In this document: in pieces, positions 33,435-42,400 of the stretch
Numbering within the stretch: position 1 is the first letter of the stretch
How the letters are laid out: every line of letters starts with the position of its first letter
From: DASRPD01 sp035646535
Lineage (GTDB): Bacteria; Actinomycetota; Acidimicrobiia; IMCC26256; JANYLB01
Length of the DNA: 64,000 bases
Assembly (NCBI GenBank): GCA_035646535.1
Contig: DASRPD010000051.1
Span: 1 to 64,000 of the forward strand
Reading direction: 5' to 3'
Position numbers and translations under genes: made by a program
Notes under the pieces: model-generated
The model's input: the letters and a program-made list of their open reading frames with translations, nothing else
What the model was told of the DNA's origin: nothing
Databases searched by the model: none

Positions 33435-34129
33435 CGACGGGTTCCGGTGAGAAGTTGCACCGCGCCGCCCATCATCGTGATGCGTTCCACGTCGACGAAT
33501 CCCGCGGTGCTGAAGAGCTCACGCAACACGCGTGGCTCGGGGAGGTACGCGGTGGAGTCGGGAAGGTACCGGTAGGCGTCAGCGTCGCCGGACAGCCGGG
33601 CCCCGACCCAGGGGACGACGCGGCGAAACCACAGGTCGTGTCCCACACGCACGAGCCGGTGCTCGGGCTGGGCGGCGTCGAGCGCCGCGAGCCGGCCCCC
33701 TGGGCGCAACACCCGGCTGCATTCGCGCAAGAAGCTCGCGAGGTCGGTGAAGTTTCGGAGCGCGAAGCCGCACGCGACGCCGTCGACCGCCTCGGGGGGC
33801 GTCGGAAGAGTCAGCGCGTCGGCGCGAACGAGCGGGGCGTGGGTGTGTGCCGCCCGCAGCATCCCGGCAGAGAAGTCGCAGCCGATCGGCCGGTATCCCG
33901 CCCGCGCCAGGTCGTCGCACAGATCACCGGTACCGCACGCGACGTCGAGGACGAGCGCCCGGGCCCGAAGACCCAGCGACCCGACGGTTCGGCGGCGCCA
34001 CGCGCGATCGAAGCCGAGTGAGATGACGCGGTTGACACGGTCGTAGCCGGGCGCGATGTCGTCGAACATCGTCTCGACCATTGCTCGCTTGGCGGCGCCG
34101 GTCGGCAATGGTCGGCTAGCCCGGGCCAT
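33431..34129 (-). CDS. menG: Demethylmenaquinone methyltransferase
   Basis: A 232-residue SAM-dependent methyltransferase of the UbiE/MenG family, which performs the last step of menaquinone synthesis. Motifs: MVETMFDDIAPGYDRVNRVISLGFDRAWRRRTV (about 17-49), the SAM loop LVLDVACGTGDLCDDLA (about 59-75), CDFSAGMLRAA, and GVACGFALRNFTDLASFLRECSRVLRPGGRLAALD (about 117-151). It is preceded by the MerR gene with a one-base TGATG overlap and followed by isochorismate synthase with ATGA, so the three form one operon. Confidence 0.93.
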   Translation of the reverse strand: MARASRPLPTGAAKRAMVETMFDDIAPGYDRVNRVISLGFDRAWRRRTVGSLGLRARALVLDVACGTGDLCDDLARAGYRPIGCDFSAGMLRAAHTHAPLVRADALTLPTPPEAVDGVACGFALRNFTDLASFLRECSRVLRPGGRLAALDAAQPEHRLVRVGHDLWFRRVVPWVGARLSGDADAYRYLPDSTAYLPEPRVLRELFSTAGFVDVERITMMGGAVQLLTGTRR

Positions 34130-34980
34130 CAGGCACCGCTTTCGAATACGCGCGCGCCCTCCGCGTCGACCGCAGCGCGCTCCTCGGAATCACCGACGGC
34201 TTCGATGTGATCCTGGGCAACGTCGAGCAAGACCCGCTCGAAGTGGTGGGCGACGAGCTGGGTGACCGACGGCAGGAGAACCCGGAAGGCCTCCACCAGC
34301 CGGCGCGCTCGCTCGTCGGGCGCGAGCTCGGCGGCCAGGAGCGGCCGGCGGATGTGATCGTCGAACATCGCGACCGACAGCTCGGCGACCTCGCGCGTTG
34401 CGTTGTCGTGACGGCGCGCCAGCTCGAACAGCTCGCGCAACGGGAGCCCGGCGCCGACCAGGCGCAACGCGGCCCCGACGACGGCGACGTCGGCCGCGGT
34501 GTAGCGCGCCTCGCCGCCGTGACGGCGGGGCACGAGGAGCCCTTCGGACGCGGCGGCTTCGACGAGGGCGAACGGAACTCCGGCGCGCGCCGCGACCTCG
34601 GCAAGCGTGATGAGCTCCTCCCGTTGCCGGTCCGAACCGCCGCTACCGTCGGCGTCGGCGATGGCGGCTACGAGGGGGATGTCGGCCGGGTCGAGCTCAC
34701 CGTCGAGGAACCGGCGGATCGTCGCGAGGGTGAAGCCCTGGGACTGGAGATCGCGGATCTGGCCGAGTCGGTCAACGTGGTCTTGGCCGTACCAGCCGAC
34801 GCGCCCGACGCGATCGGGCGGTGCGAGCAGCCCGCGCTTTTGGTAGAAGCGGATCGTGTCCACCGAGAGCCCGACCCGATCGGCCAGCTCGCCGGCCCGC
34901 CACCGGGCGTCGCCCACGGACTCATCACGAGCTGGCGGATCATCCTGGGCGATCCGGTCGTGCGCCGGGGCGGAAGCCAC
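34129..34980 (-). CDS. MerR-type regulator with a second MerR-like domain
   Basis: A 283-residue regulator. Residues 27-93 form a clear MerR winged helix (RAGELADRVGLSVDTIRFYQ, GLLAPPDRVGRVGWYG, IRDLQSQGFTLATIRRFLDG). Residues 123-190 read as a second, degenerate MerR-like unit (LITLAEVAARAGVPFALVEA, RRHGGEARYTAADVAVVGAA, RLVGAGLPLRELFELAR). The C-terminal 90 residues are helical and could bind an effector or dimerise. It is the first gene of the operon with menG and isochorismate synthase, and a dyad overlapping its own promoter recurs upstream of menE. The inferred role is control of menaquinone synthesis; the effector is unknown. Start is GTG 34980, with TATGAT 7 bases before it. Confidence 0.85.
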   Translation of the reverse strand: MASAPAHDRIAQDDPPARDESVGDARWRAGELADRVGLSVDTIRFYQKRGLLAPPDRVGRVGWYGQDHVDRLGQIRDLQSQGFTLATIRRFLDGELDPADIPLVAAIADADGSGGSDRQREELITLAEVAARAGVPFALVEAAASEGLLVPRRHGGEARYTAADVAVVGAALRLVGAGLPLRELFELARRHDNATREVAELSVAMFDDHIRRPLLAAELAPDERARRLVEAFRVLLPSVTQLVAHHFERVLLDVAQDHIEAVGDSEERAAVDAEGARVFESGA

Positions 34981-34987
34981 GCCTCAG

Positions 34988-34993
34988 ATCATA
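34988..34993 (-). promoter_or_regulatory. -10 box of MerR-menG-menF operon
   Basis: TATGAT on the minus strand lies 7 bases before GTG 34980 and overlaps the edge of the dyad by two bases; spacing suggests a leaderless transcript. Confidence 0.6.
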
Positions 34994-35010
34994 GGAGCGA
35001 TCACTCCCAC
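34992..35010. promoter_or_regulatory. Men-locus dyad 2 (candidate MerR operator)
   Basis: TAGGAGCGATCACTCCCAC, a dyad with GGAG and CTCC arms centred on GATC. It is the partner of the site at 27008-27026 (16 of 19 bases shared), again immediately upstream of a -10 box. Confidence 0.6.
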
Positions 35011-35104
35011 GGTTCGGATGGAGCCGTCGGGCCGAGGTCAGCACCGCCGAGATCGTGCGGGCAACCGGCTGCGGTGACGAAGCTGGACAACCTGCCCGGG
35101 AATT

Positions 35105-35118
35105 TATAACGTGTTCTA
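35105..35118. promoter_or_regulatory. KstR-like operator
   Basis: TATAACGTGTTCTA fits the published mycobacterial KstR consensus TNNAACNNGTTNNA at every fixed position. It stands in an A/T-rich patch 23 bases before the luciferase-like gene, a position suited to repression. Confidence 0.55.
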
Positions 35119-35141
35119 AATTCGTGGATCAGGGAGCATTG

Positions 35142-36278
35142 ATGGAATTCGGAATCTTCTGCGGCGGCTACGTCCCGACGTCGATGATCGAGGCCGACCC
35201 GCAGGCCGAACACACACGGCTGATGAGCGAGGCCCGGCTGTGCGAGGTCGCGGACCAGCACCACTGGAAATACGCCTGGCTCACCGAGCACCACTTCCTC
35301 CGGGAGTACTCCCACATCTCGGCCAACGAGGTGCTGGCCCCGTGGGTCCTGGCGCGGACCGAGAAGCTGCACGTCGGTTCGGGGATCATCAACATCACTC
35401 CCCCGGTGAACCACCCGGTGCGCGTCGCCGAGCGCGTCGCGATGATGGACCACCTCTCCGGTGGTCGCTTCGAGTTCGGGACCGGGCGTGGATCGTCGAG
35501 CACGGAGATGGGTGGCTTCGGGATCACCGACGCCGAGCTGACCAAGGAGATGTTCGACGAGGTCATCCCCGAGTTCAAGCGCATGTGGCACGAGGGCGAG
35601 TACGAGTTCGACGGGCGGTTCTTCTCCCTGCCGGCCCGCAACGTGCTCCCGAAGCCGTACGTGAAGCCCCACCCGCCGCTGTGGGTCGCAGCCGGCAATC
35701 CCGGCACGTTCGAGAAGGCCGCCCGCATGGGCCTCGGCGTGCTGTGCTTCACCGGCGGCTCCCCGGAGAAGATGGCGCCACTGGTCGAGCTCTACAAGAA
35801 GACGATCGCCGATGCCGAACCCGTCGGCGAGTACGTCAACGACAACGTCGCCGTCACCACGAGCTTCATGTGCCTCGAGGATCGCGCCGAGGCGCGCGAG
35901 CTCATGACTCGGTCAGGCAACGGCCGCCAACAGAGCCTGGTCTTCAAGTACCTCGATACGTTCCCGAGGCCGAGCTGGGTTCCCGAGTGGCCCGAGGAGA
36001 TCGCGGATCCGACCCTCGACCAGATCGAGGCGGGCTACGACATGGGCGCCACGATCGTCGGCACTCCCGATGACTGCGCGGCCGCCCTGGGCAAATGGGA
36101 TGACATCGGCGTCGACCAGATGATCATGGGCCCGTCCGGGAGCGTGTACCCGCACGATCTGGTTGCCAAGACCCTCGCGCTGTTCGGTGACGAGGTCATC
36201 CCCCGCTTCGACAAGGACCCCGAGCACTCGACGAGCCGTTACCGCCGTGAGGCCGCGGCGCGACTCGGCGTTGCCTGA
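35142..36278 (+). CDS. Luciferase-like (LLM class) flavin/F420-dependent oxidoreductase
   Basis: A 378-residue protein of the bacterial luciferase-like monooxygenase family: MEFGIFCGGYVP start, YAWLTEHHFLREYSHI (about 45-60), VGSGIINITPPVNHPVRVAERVAMMDHLSGGRFEFGTGRGSS (about 84-126) and PKPYVKPHPPLWVAAGNPGTFEKAA (about 171-195). It may use reduced FMN or F420; sequence alone does not settle this. GGGAG precedes the ATG by about 6 bases. A KstR-like box lies upstream, so the gene may belong to a steroid or lipid catabolic regulon together with the hotdog-fold genes that follow. Confidence 0.88.
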   Translation: MEFGIFCGGYVPTSMIEADPQAEHTRLMSEARLCEVADQHHWKYAWLTEHHFLREYSHISANEVLAPWVLARTEKLHVGSGIINITPPVNHPVRVAERVAMMDHLSGGRFEFGTGRGSSSTEMGGFGITDAELTKEMFDEVIPEFKRMWHEGEYEFDGRFFSLPARNVLPKPYVKPHPPLWVAAGNPGTFEKAARMGLGVLCFTGGSPEKMAPLVELYKKTIADAEPVGEYVNDNVAVTTSFMCLEDRAEARELMTRSGNGRQQSLVFKYLDTFPRPSWVPEWPEEIADPTLDQIEAGYDMGATIVGTPDDCAAALGKWDDIGVDQMIMGPSGSVYPHDLVAKTLALFGDEVIPRFDKDPEHSTSRYRREAAARLGVA

Positions 36279-36284
36279 GCCGCT

Positions 36285-36346
36285 CGGAACGGCTGCCTCC
36301 GAGGGCCCGCTCGGAAGGCTCACCTCCGAAGCGCCTCGCGGAACGA
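36285..36346. repeat. Imperfect tandem repeat after luciferase-like gene
   Basis: Two related segments of about 26 bases (GCTCGGAACGGCTGCCTCCGA and GCTCGGAAGGCTCACCTCCGA) lie in the 96-base gap. Each can fold with CTCGGA against TCCGAG or TCCGA, so they may act as a terminator. Confidence 0.4.
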
Positions 36347-36362
36347 CAGCTCGGGAAGTCGA

Positions 36363-36368
36363 TAGGTT
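36363..36368 (+). promoter_or_regulatory. Leaderless -10 box of first hotdog gene
   Basis: TAGGTT, 6 bases before GTG 36375. Confidence 0.5.
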
Positions 36369-36374
36369 CGCCGG

Positions 36375-37193
36375 GTGACCGCCATCGAAGAGGATTCGTA
36401 TCCGCCCGCCGCCCACGTGCTGCGCGACCTTCGGGTCGAGTTCGAACAACGCGGCGACGGCACCGCTTCGGCCTGGCTGCCCGCGGTTGGCTGGGTACGC
36501 AACCCTTCCGGCTCGGTCCACGCGGGAGTGCTCGCGACGCTGGTCGACCTGCTCGGAGGCGGCTTGGCTGCCGTCACGGTGCAGCCCGACTGGATCGCGA
36601 CCGCCGACCTGACGCTGCACGTGCTGCCGCGCGCCGCGGGCGATGAGGTGCGTGCGAGCGCGACGGTGATCCATGCGGGCCGCAGGACGGCCGTGATGGA
36701 AGTCGAGCTCGGCGACGACCGCGGGCCGCTCGGACTCGCGACGATGAGCTTTGCTCGCCTTCCCCGCCGCGATGCCAACCCCGTCGTCGCGCCCAGCCGT
36801 GGCGGCGGTCGCGCGACGCTGATGCTCGCGTCATCGGGACTCTCCGAGCCGATCGTCGATCGGCTCGGCTTCGCCGTCCGCGACCCGGCTCGCGGCGTGA
36901 CCGAGCTCGCGGTAACGCCGTATGTCAGCAACTCGCTGGGCGCGGTCCAAGGCGGGGTGCTCGCGACCGCGGCGGCGGTTGCGGCCGACGCCGCGCTCTC
37001 GGTGGCGTGCGACGCGGTGGTGGAGACGTGTGATCTCCAGGTGACCTACCTGGCCCTCGCCAAGGTCGGACCGGTGTGTACCCGGGCCACAATGCTCGAG
37101 GCGACGTCCGTCGGTGGCACCTGCGCGGTCGAGGTGCTCGACGGGGACCGCGTCACGACCACGGTCCGGGCCGCGGCGACGGTGCCGGCGTGA
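36375..37193 (+). CDS. Double-hotdog PaaI-like thioesterase family protein
   Basis: A 272-residue protein made of two hotdog halves. The first (about 10-130) has the hotdog helix NPSGSVHAGVLATLVDLLGGGLAAV and ATADLTLHVLPRA; the second (about 150-272) has SLGAVQGGVLATAAAVAADAALS and CDLQVTYLALAKVGPVCTRA. The HAGV and QGGV motifs match the PaaI/acyl-CoA thioesterase HGG type, though the first half keeps His while the second has Gln. The likely role is thioester hydrolysis in acyl-CoA catabolism. It starts at GTG 36375. A similar double-hotdog gene follows after 12 bases. Confidence 0.8.
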   Translation: MTAIEEDSYPPAAHVLRDLRVEFEQRGDGTASAWLPAVGWVRNPSGSVHAGVLATLVDLLGGGLAAVTVQPDWIATADLTLHVLPRAAGDEVRASATVIHAGRRTAVMEVELGDDRGPLGLATMSFARLPRRDANPVVAPSRGGGRATLMLASSGLSEPIVDRLGFAVRDPARGVTELAVTPYVSNSLGAVQGGVLATAAAVAADAALSVACDAVVETCDLQVTYLALAKVGPVCTRATMLEATSVGGTCAVEVLDGDRVTTTVRAAATVPA

Positions 37194-37205
37194 CGAGGTT
37201 CGACG

Positions 37206-38015
37206 ATGTTCGACGATCCTGAAGCCGGCCGCGCCATCAACCGCTACCACGGGTTGACGTTGCGCGAGATCGCGACAGATGCCGGCGTCGAGGGCCGGGC
37301 GCCGGCCGATGCGCACGTCCTGGACGACGCCGGTCGAGCGCGGTCAGGGATCCTGGCCGGCATGATGGACAGCGCCGGAGGTCTGTGCGGTGGACTCGCG
37401 GCGCTGCCGCGCTGGGTCGTCTCGACCAACCTCGTGGCCCGCATCGTGCCGAGCCCCCTCGCCGGTCCCATCAGGCTCCACGCACACGTCGTGCGGGCCG
37501 GTCGGAACGCGGTTGTGACCGCGATCCACGGGTTCGATGACGGCACCGGCACGCAGGTCTGCGAGGCCGTGCTCACCGCCGCCGCCCTCGAGCCCGCCGG
37601 CGGTCCGCCCTCGCATCCCAGGCCGCTCCACGTGCCCGTGACCCTTCGCGAGGACAGCCCCCCGAAGCCGGAGGTCTTCTACGGGATCCGGCCGCGGCGA
37701 ACGGGCGACACGGGCGGCGTCGAGCTCGACCTCGTCCCAACCGTCCGCAACCCCTGGGGCATCCTGCACGGCGGCGTGACCACCAGCCTGGTCGAGGCGG
37801 CGGTCGACGCCGCGATGGGCCGGCCCGCGCCGATCACGTCGGAGGTGCTCCGCTTCCTCGCGCCGGGACGGGTCGGTCCGGTGGGTGCACGCGCCGACGC
37901 GGTCGGCGTACGGCCCGACGGCGTCCTGCTGCGCGTCGAGGTGCGCGACCACGGCGCGGACGATCGCCTCCTCGCATTGGCCGTCGTGACCGCGCGTCCC
38001 GATCCGAACGGGTAG
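37206..38015 (+). CDS. Second double-hotdog thioesterase-like protein
   Basis: A 269-residue protein with two hotdog halves. The N-terminal half has SGILAGMMDSAGGLCGGLAAL, then STNLVARIVPSPLAGPIRLHA, and the C-terminal half has the clearer motif NPWGILHGGVTTSLVEAAVDAAMG (about 181-204) with HGG intact. In the tandem with its neighbour, the better-preserved half is at opposite ends, so the two may form a heterodimer. Substrate is unknown. It is co-transcribed with the gene before it; its stop codon lies in the promoter of the next gene. Confidence 0.78.
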   Translation: MFDDPEAGRAINRYHGLTLREIATDAGVEGRAPADAHVLDDAGRARSGILAGMMDSAGGLCGGLAALPRWVVSTNLVARIVPSPLAGPIRLHAHVVRAGRNAVVTAIHGFDDGTGTQVCEAVLTAAALEPAGGPPSHPRPLHVPVTLREDSPPKPEVFYGIRPRRTGDTGGVELDLVPTVRNPWGILHGGVTTSLVEAAVDAAMGRPAPITSEVLRFLAPGRVGPVGARADAVGVRPDGVLLRVEVRDHGADDRLLALAVVTARPDPNG

Positions 38016-38018
38016 GTT
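38013..38018 (+). promoter_or_regulatory. Leaderless -10 box of dehydrogenase gene
   Basis: TAGGTT is 8 bases before ATG 38027 and includes the TAG stop of the upstream gene. It is inside the inverted repeat CCGAAC-6-GTTCGG. Confidence 0.45.
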
Positions 38019-38026
38019 CGGCGTCC

Positions 38027-39088
38027 ATGACCTACCGAGTGATCCAGTGGAGCACTGGCAACGTGGGGCGGCTCGCCCTGCACGCCATCATCGAGCACCC
38101 CGACCTCGAGCTGGCCGGCGTGTGGGTGCACGACCCCGACAAGGCAGGTCGCGATGCGGGCGAGCTCGCGGGTCTGCCACCGGTCGGCGTCACCGCGACC
38201 AATGACGCCGACGCGCTGCTCGCCCTCGACGCCGACGTCGTGTCGCACAACGCGACCGGAGACCTCCGCCCCCACGAAGCGGTCGCGGAGATGTGCGCGT
38301 GCTTGGAATCGGGCAAGAACGTCGTGTCGACATCGGTGGTCTCGCTGCTCTACCCGCCGAGCGGCGACCGCAAGATGGTCGAACGGCTCGAGCAGGCGTG
38401 CGCAACCGGTGGCGCCTCGTGCTTCACCTCGGGCATCGACCCGGGCTTCGCCAACGACCTGCTACCGCTCACGCTCGCGGGCTTCTGCGAACGCGTCGAT
38501 GCAATCCACGTCCAGGAGATCCTCAACTACGCCACGTACGACCAGCCGGAGGTGCTGTTCGAGACGATGGGCTTCGGCAAACCGCTCGATCAACCGGCAC
38601 TGATGCTGCTGCCGGGCTCGATCACGCTCGCCTGGGGTGGCGTCGTCGCGATGATGGCGGACGCACTCGGTGTGCAGCTCGACGGCATCGAGGAGGTCCG
38701 TGAGCGGCGCGGCGCGGAGGAGACCTTCACCTTCGGGCTGGGCACCATCGAAGCCGGCACGATGGAAGCACTGCGGTTCGAAGTGCAGGGAATCGTCAAC
38801 GGCCGACCGGCGATCGTCGTCGAACACGTGACGCGCCTGCGAGACGACGCCGCGCCCGATTGGCCTCAGCCGACGGGCACCGGCTCCTACCGCATCCGCA
38901 TCGACGGGCGCCCATCACTGGAGTGCGAGCTCCGCATCGAAGGACCCGACGGCGATCACAACACCGGCGGGTTGATCTGCACCGCCATGCGATTGCTCAA
39001 CGCGATCCCGGCGGTGTGCGAGGCACCGCCCGGCTTGCTGTCCGCGGTCGACCTGCCTTTGGTGACGGCCCGACACACGACACGCTAG
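38027..39088 (+). CDS. DapB-like NAD(P)-dependent dehydrogenase
   Basis: A 353-residue protein of the dihydrodipicolinate-reductase-like group common in mycobacteria and relatives. The Rossmann start is YRVIQWSTGNVGRLALHAII (about 3-22), followed by LELAGVWVHDPDKAGRDAGEL with the cofactor-selecting segment, and DVVSHNATGD near 71. The large C-terminal part (FTSGIDPGFANDLLPLTLAG, ILNYATYDQPEVLFETMGFG) is typical of this group, some of which are annotated as amine dehydrogenases; the true substrate is not known. Not a lysine-pathway DapB, which is shorter (about 245 residues). Confidence 0.85.
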   Translation: MTYRVIQWSTGNVGRLALHAIIEHPDLELAGVWVHDPDKAGRDAGELAGLPPVGVTATNDADALLALDADVVSHNATGDLRPHEAVAEMCACLESGKNVVSTSVVSLLYPPSGDRKMVERLEQACATGGASCFTSGIDPGFANDLLPLTLAGFCERVDAIHVQEILNYATYDQPEVLFETMGFGKPLDQPALMLLPGSITLAWGGVVAMMADALGVQLDGIEEVRERRGAEETFTFGLGTIEAGTMEALRFEVQGIVNGRPAIVVEHVTRLRDDAAPDWPQPTGTGSYRIRIDGRPSLECELRIEGPDGDHNTGGLICTAMRLLNAIPAVCEAPPGLLSAVDLPLVTARHTTR

Positions 39089-39091
39089 AGA

Positions 39092-39199
39092 TCAGCGAGC
39101 ACGGCCCGGGCTGCGGGCGCCGGCCTTCTTGCGGCTCATCACCAAGAAGGCAATGAGGAGGGCGATGGCGATGAGTCCGCCGATCTGCACGATGAGCAT
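39092..39199 (-). CDS. Small membrane protein (35 aa)
   Basis: An open frame of 35 codons: MLIVQIGGLIAIALLIAFLV spans the membrane, followed by a positively charged tail starting SRKKAGARSPGR. GAGGTGA precedes the ATG by about 5 bases, a good ribosome-binding site. The charge distribution predicts an outside N terminus and inside tail. No family is recognised. It ends 3 bases after the stop of the convergent dehydrogenase gene. Confidence 0.6.
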   Translation of the reverse strand: MLIVQIGGLIAIALLIAFLVMSRKKAGARSPGRAR

Positions 39200-39468
39200 T
39201 CAGTTCACCTCGTAGTTCACACCCGCGATGGCCGGGCCTCGTGGCGATATATCGACGGGCCGGTCCGGAACTTGAGCCCGCCGTCTCGCCGCGGTGATCG
39301 GCAGCTCGCTACCCTGCCTCGTCCGTACCGAAACCTAGGCAAGAGAAGAGGAAGATCGCCCGAACGTGATCGAAGTCGAGGCCGTCCATCGTCCATCGGC
39401 ACCATCGCAACTCAGGTGAAGTCCGAGACCGCCGCGTGCCCGGCCAACGGCGCCCGTGAGGCCGGCTC

Positions 39469-42400
39469 GTGACGGTCGAACCGTCCAAGAACGGCGGCTG
39501 GATACGCCGACTGGCGCCGTTCCTCCGCCCGCACCGCACCAAGGTCCTGGTCGCGCTGGGCGCGTCGGTGGCCGGTATGGGCGTCACTGCGCTGGCGCCC
39601 ATCATCGAGAAGATCGTGATCGACGACGTCATGGGCTCCGCCGACCGTTCCGTCGGACCGTGGATCGCGCTCCTCGTGATTGCCGGTCTCTTCGGCTTCG
39701 GTGCCGCGTACGTTCGCCGGTTCGTCGGCGGGCGGGTCGCGCTCGACGTGCAGTACGACCTGCGCAACGCCCTCTTCGAACGGCTGCAGGGCCTCGACCT
39801 CGCCCGTCACGACGAGCTCCCGACGGGTCAGCTCGTCTCGCGTGCGAGCAGCGACCTCGGTCTCATCCAGGGGTTGCTCGCCTTCACGCCGATCATGCTG
39901 GGCAACCTCGTCATGGTCGTCGTCGCGTTCGTCGTGATGCTCGTGCTGTCACCCTTGCTGACCGTTGTCGCCGCGCTCGCGCTTCCAGCCCTGGGGATCG
40001 TCGCCGCCCGACTGCGCACCACGCTGTTCCCCGCGACCTGGGACGCGCAGCAACGAGCCGCCGAGGTTGCGGGAGTGGTGGACGAGGCGGTGAGCGGCGT
40101 CCGCGTCGTCAAGGGCTTCGGACAGGAAGCACGCGAGCTCGCCCGCGTCACCGAACGCGCCGAGGTGCTCTACCGGTCACGCGTTCGAAGCGTGCGTCTC
40201 CAGGCCCGCCTCGCCTCGACGCTCCAGGCGATCCCGACACTCGCGCAGGTCGGCGTGCTGGCGCTCGGCGGGTGGATGGCAATTAACGACCGCATCACGC
40301 TGGGCACGTTCCTCGCATTCTCGGCCTATCTCATCCAGCTCGTCGCCCCGGTACGGATGTTCTCCACCATGCTCGCCGTCGCCCAGCAGGCGCGTGCCGG
40401 CGCAGAGCGGATCCTCGAGCTGCTCGACTCCAACCCCGTCGTGGTCGAGAAGCCCGACGCTCACGATCTCGGCGCGGTGCGTGGCGCGATCGAGTTCGAC
40501 GATGTCATGTACGGATACCAACAGTCCGAACCCGTGCTGATGGGTTTCTCGCTCAGGGTCGCGCCGGGCGAGACCGTCGCGCTGGTGGGCGCGTCCGGTT
40601 CGGGAAAATCAACCGTCAGCCTGCTGCTGCCCCGCTTCTACGACGTCCAGGGTGGCGCGGTGCGAATCGATGGCGTTGACGTGCGCGATGCGACGCTCGC
40701 CTCTCTCCGCCGCAACGTCGGGCTGGTCTTCGAGGAGAGTTTCCTCTTCTCCGACACGATCCGCGCCAACGTGGCCTACGCACGCCCGGACGCGACCGAT
40801 GGCGAAGTCGAGGCCGCGGCGCGCGCCGCCGGCGCGCACTCGTTCATCTCCGAGCTCGCCGACGGTTACGACACGGTTGTCGGCGAACGAGGACAGACGC
40901 TCTCGGGCGGCCAACGCCAACGCATCGCGATCGCGCGCGCCGTGCTGGCCGACGCCAGGATCCTGGTGCTCGATGACGCCACGTCGGCCGTGGACGCCGA
41001 GACCGAGGAGCAGATCCACGCCAGCATGCGCGATGCCATGCGCGACCGGACAACACTGCTGATCGCGCATCGCCGATCGACGCTGCGCCTCGCCGACCGC
41101 ATCGTGGTCGTGGACCACGGTCGCGCGGTCGACGAGGGTTCCCACGACCAGCTCATCGAACGGTCGGCGCTCTACCGGAGCCTGTTCGCGAGTCCACACG
41201 ACATCGACCAGCCCGATGAGCTCGACGAGACCGCCGTCCCGCGCGCCATGACCGTCGCTCCCACCAGCCTCGTCGCCGGTGCGAGCCCCGCGGCGGGTCC
41301 GGGTCCAGGCGCGGGTGCGGGGCGAGGCCTCGCCGGGGGCTTCTCGCCCGGCGCGCTCGCGCTCAGCGCAACCCCGGCGCTACTCGCCCGGCTCCAGAGA
41401 CTCCCCCCGGCCGACGACGACCACGACGTCGACCTGGCCGCCGAATCGGCCGACGACGAATCGTTCACGCTCGGCCGGTTCCTCCGTCCCTATCGCCGCC
41501 CGTTGGCGTTTGGATTCACCCTGGTCGTCATCGACACGCTGCTCGCGCTCGCGGGACCCTTCCTGGTTCGGCTGGGCCTGAATCGCGGCGTGGTCGCCGG
41601 GTCGGAGACGGCGTTGTGGATCGCGAGCGGCGCGTTCTTCGTCGTCGCGGTGGCGAGCTGGTTGGATACCTGGGCCTACACACGCCACACGGGGCGCACC
41701 GCCGAGCGGGTGCTGCTCGCACTGCGCGTACGCATCTTCGCCCACCTGCAACGCCTCTCGGTCGATTTCTATGACCGCGAGATGGCCGGTCGAGTCATGA
41801 CGCGGATGACGACCGACGTGGAGGCGCTCTCACAATTGCTCCAGCAGGGCCTCATTCAGGCCCTCGTGAGCATGCTCAGCTTCTTCGGTGTACTCATCGC
41901 ACTGACGATCATGAGCTGGCAACTCATGCTCGGCGTGTTCGTGCTCGTACCGCCACTCGTGGGCGCCACGTGGTTCTTCCGCCGTCGTTCGAACCGGGCG
42001 TACACACGGGCACGCGACTCGATCGCGAACGTCAATGCCAGCTTCCAGGAGAACCTCTCGGGGGTGCGCGTCACCCAAGCCAACGTACGGGAAGACCACA
42101 ACCTCCGGGCATTTCGCGCGGTTGCCGGCGAGTACCTCGGTGCCCGTCTCGGCGCGCAACGACTCGTAGCCGTCTACTTCCCATTCGTGCTGTTCCTCGC
42201 CGCGATCGGAAACGCGATCGTGCTCGGAATCGGCACGCCGCTCGTGCGCAACGGAACTCTCGCCACGGGAACGATCATCGCCTTCCTGCTCTACCTGAAC
42301 CAGTTCTTCTCACCCATCCAGCAGCTCTCACAGGTGTTCGACCAGTGGCAACAGGCTCGGGCATCGATGACGAAGATCGACGAGCTGATGGCCACTCCGA

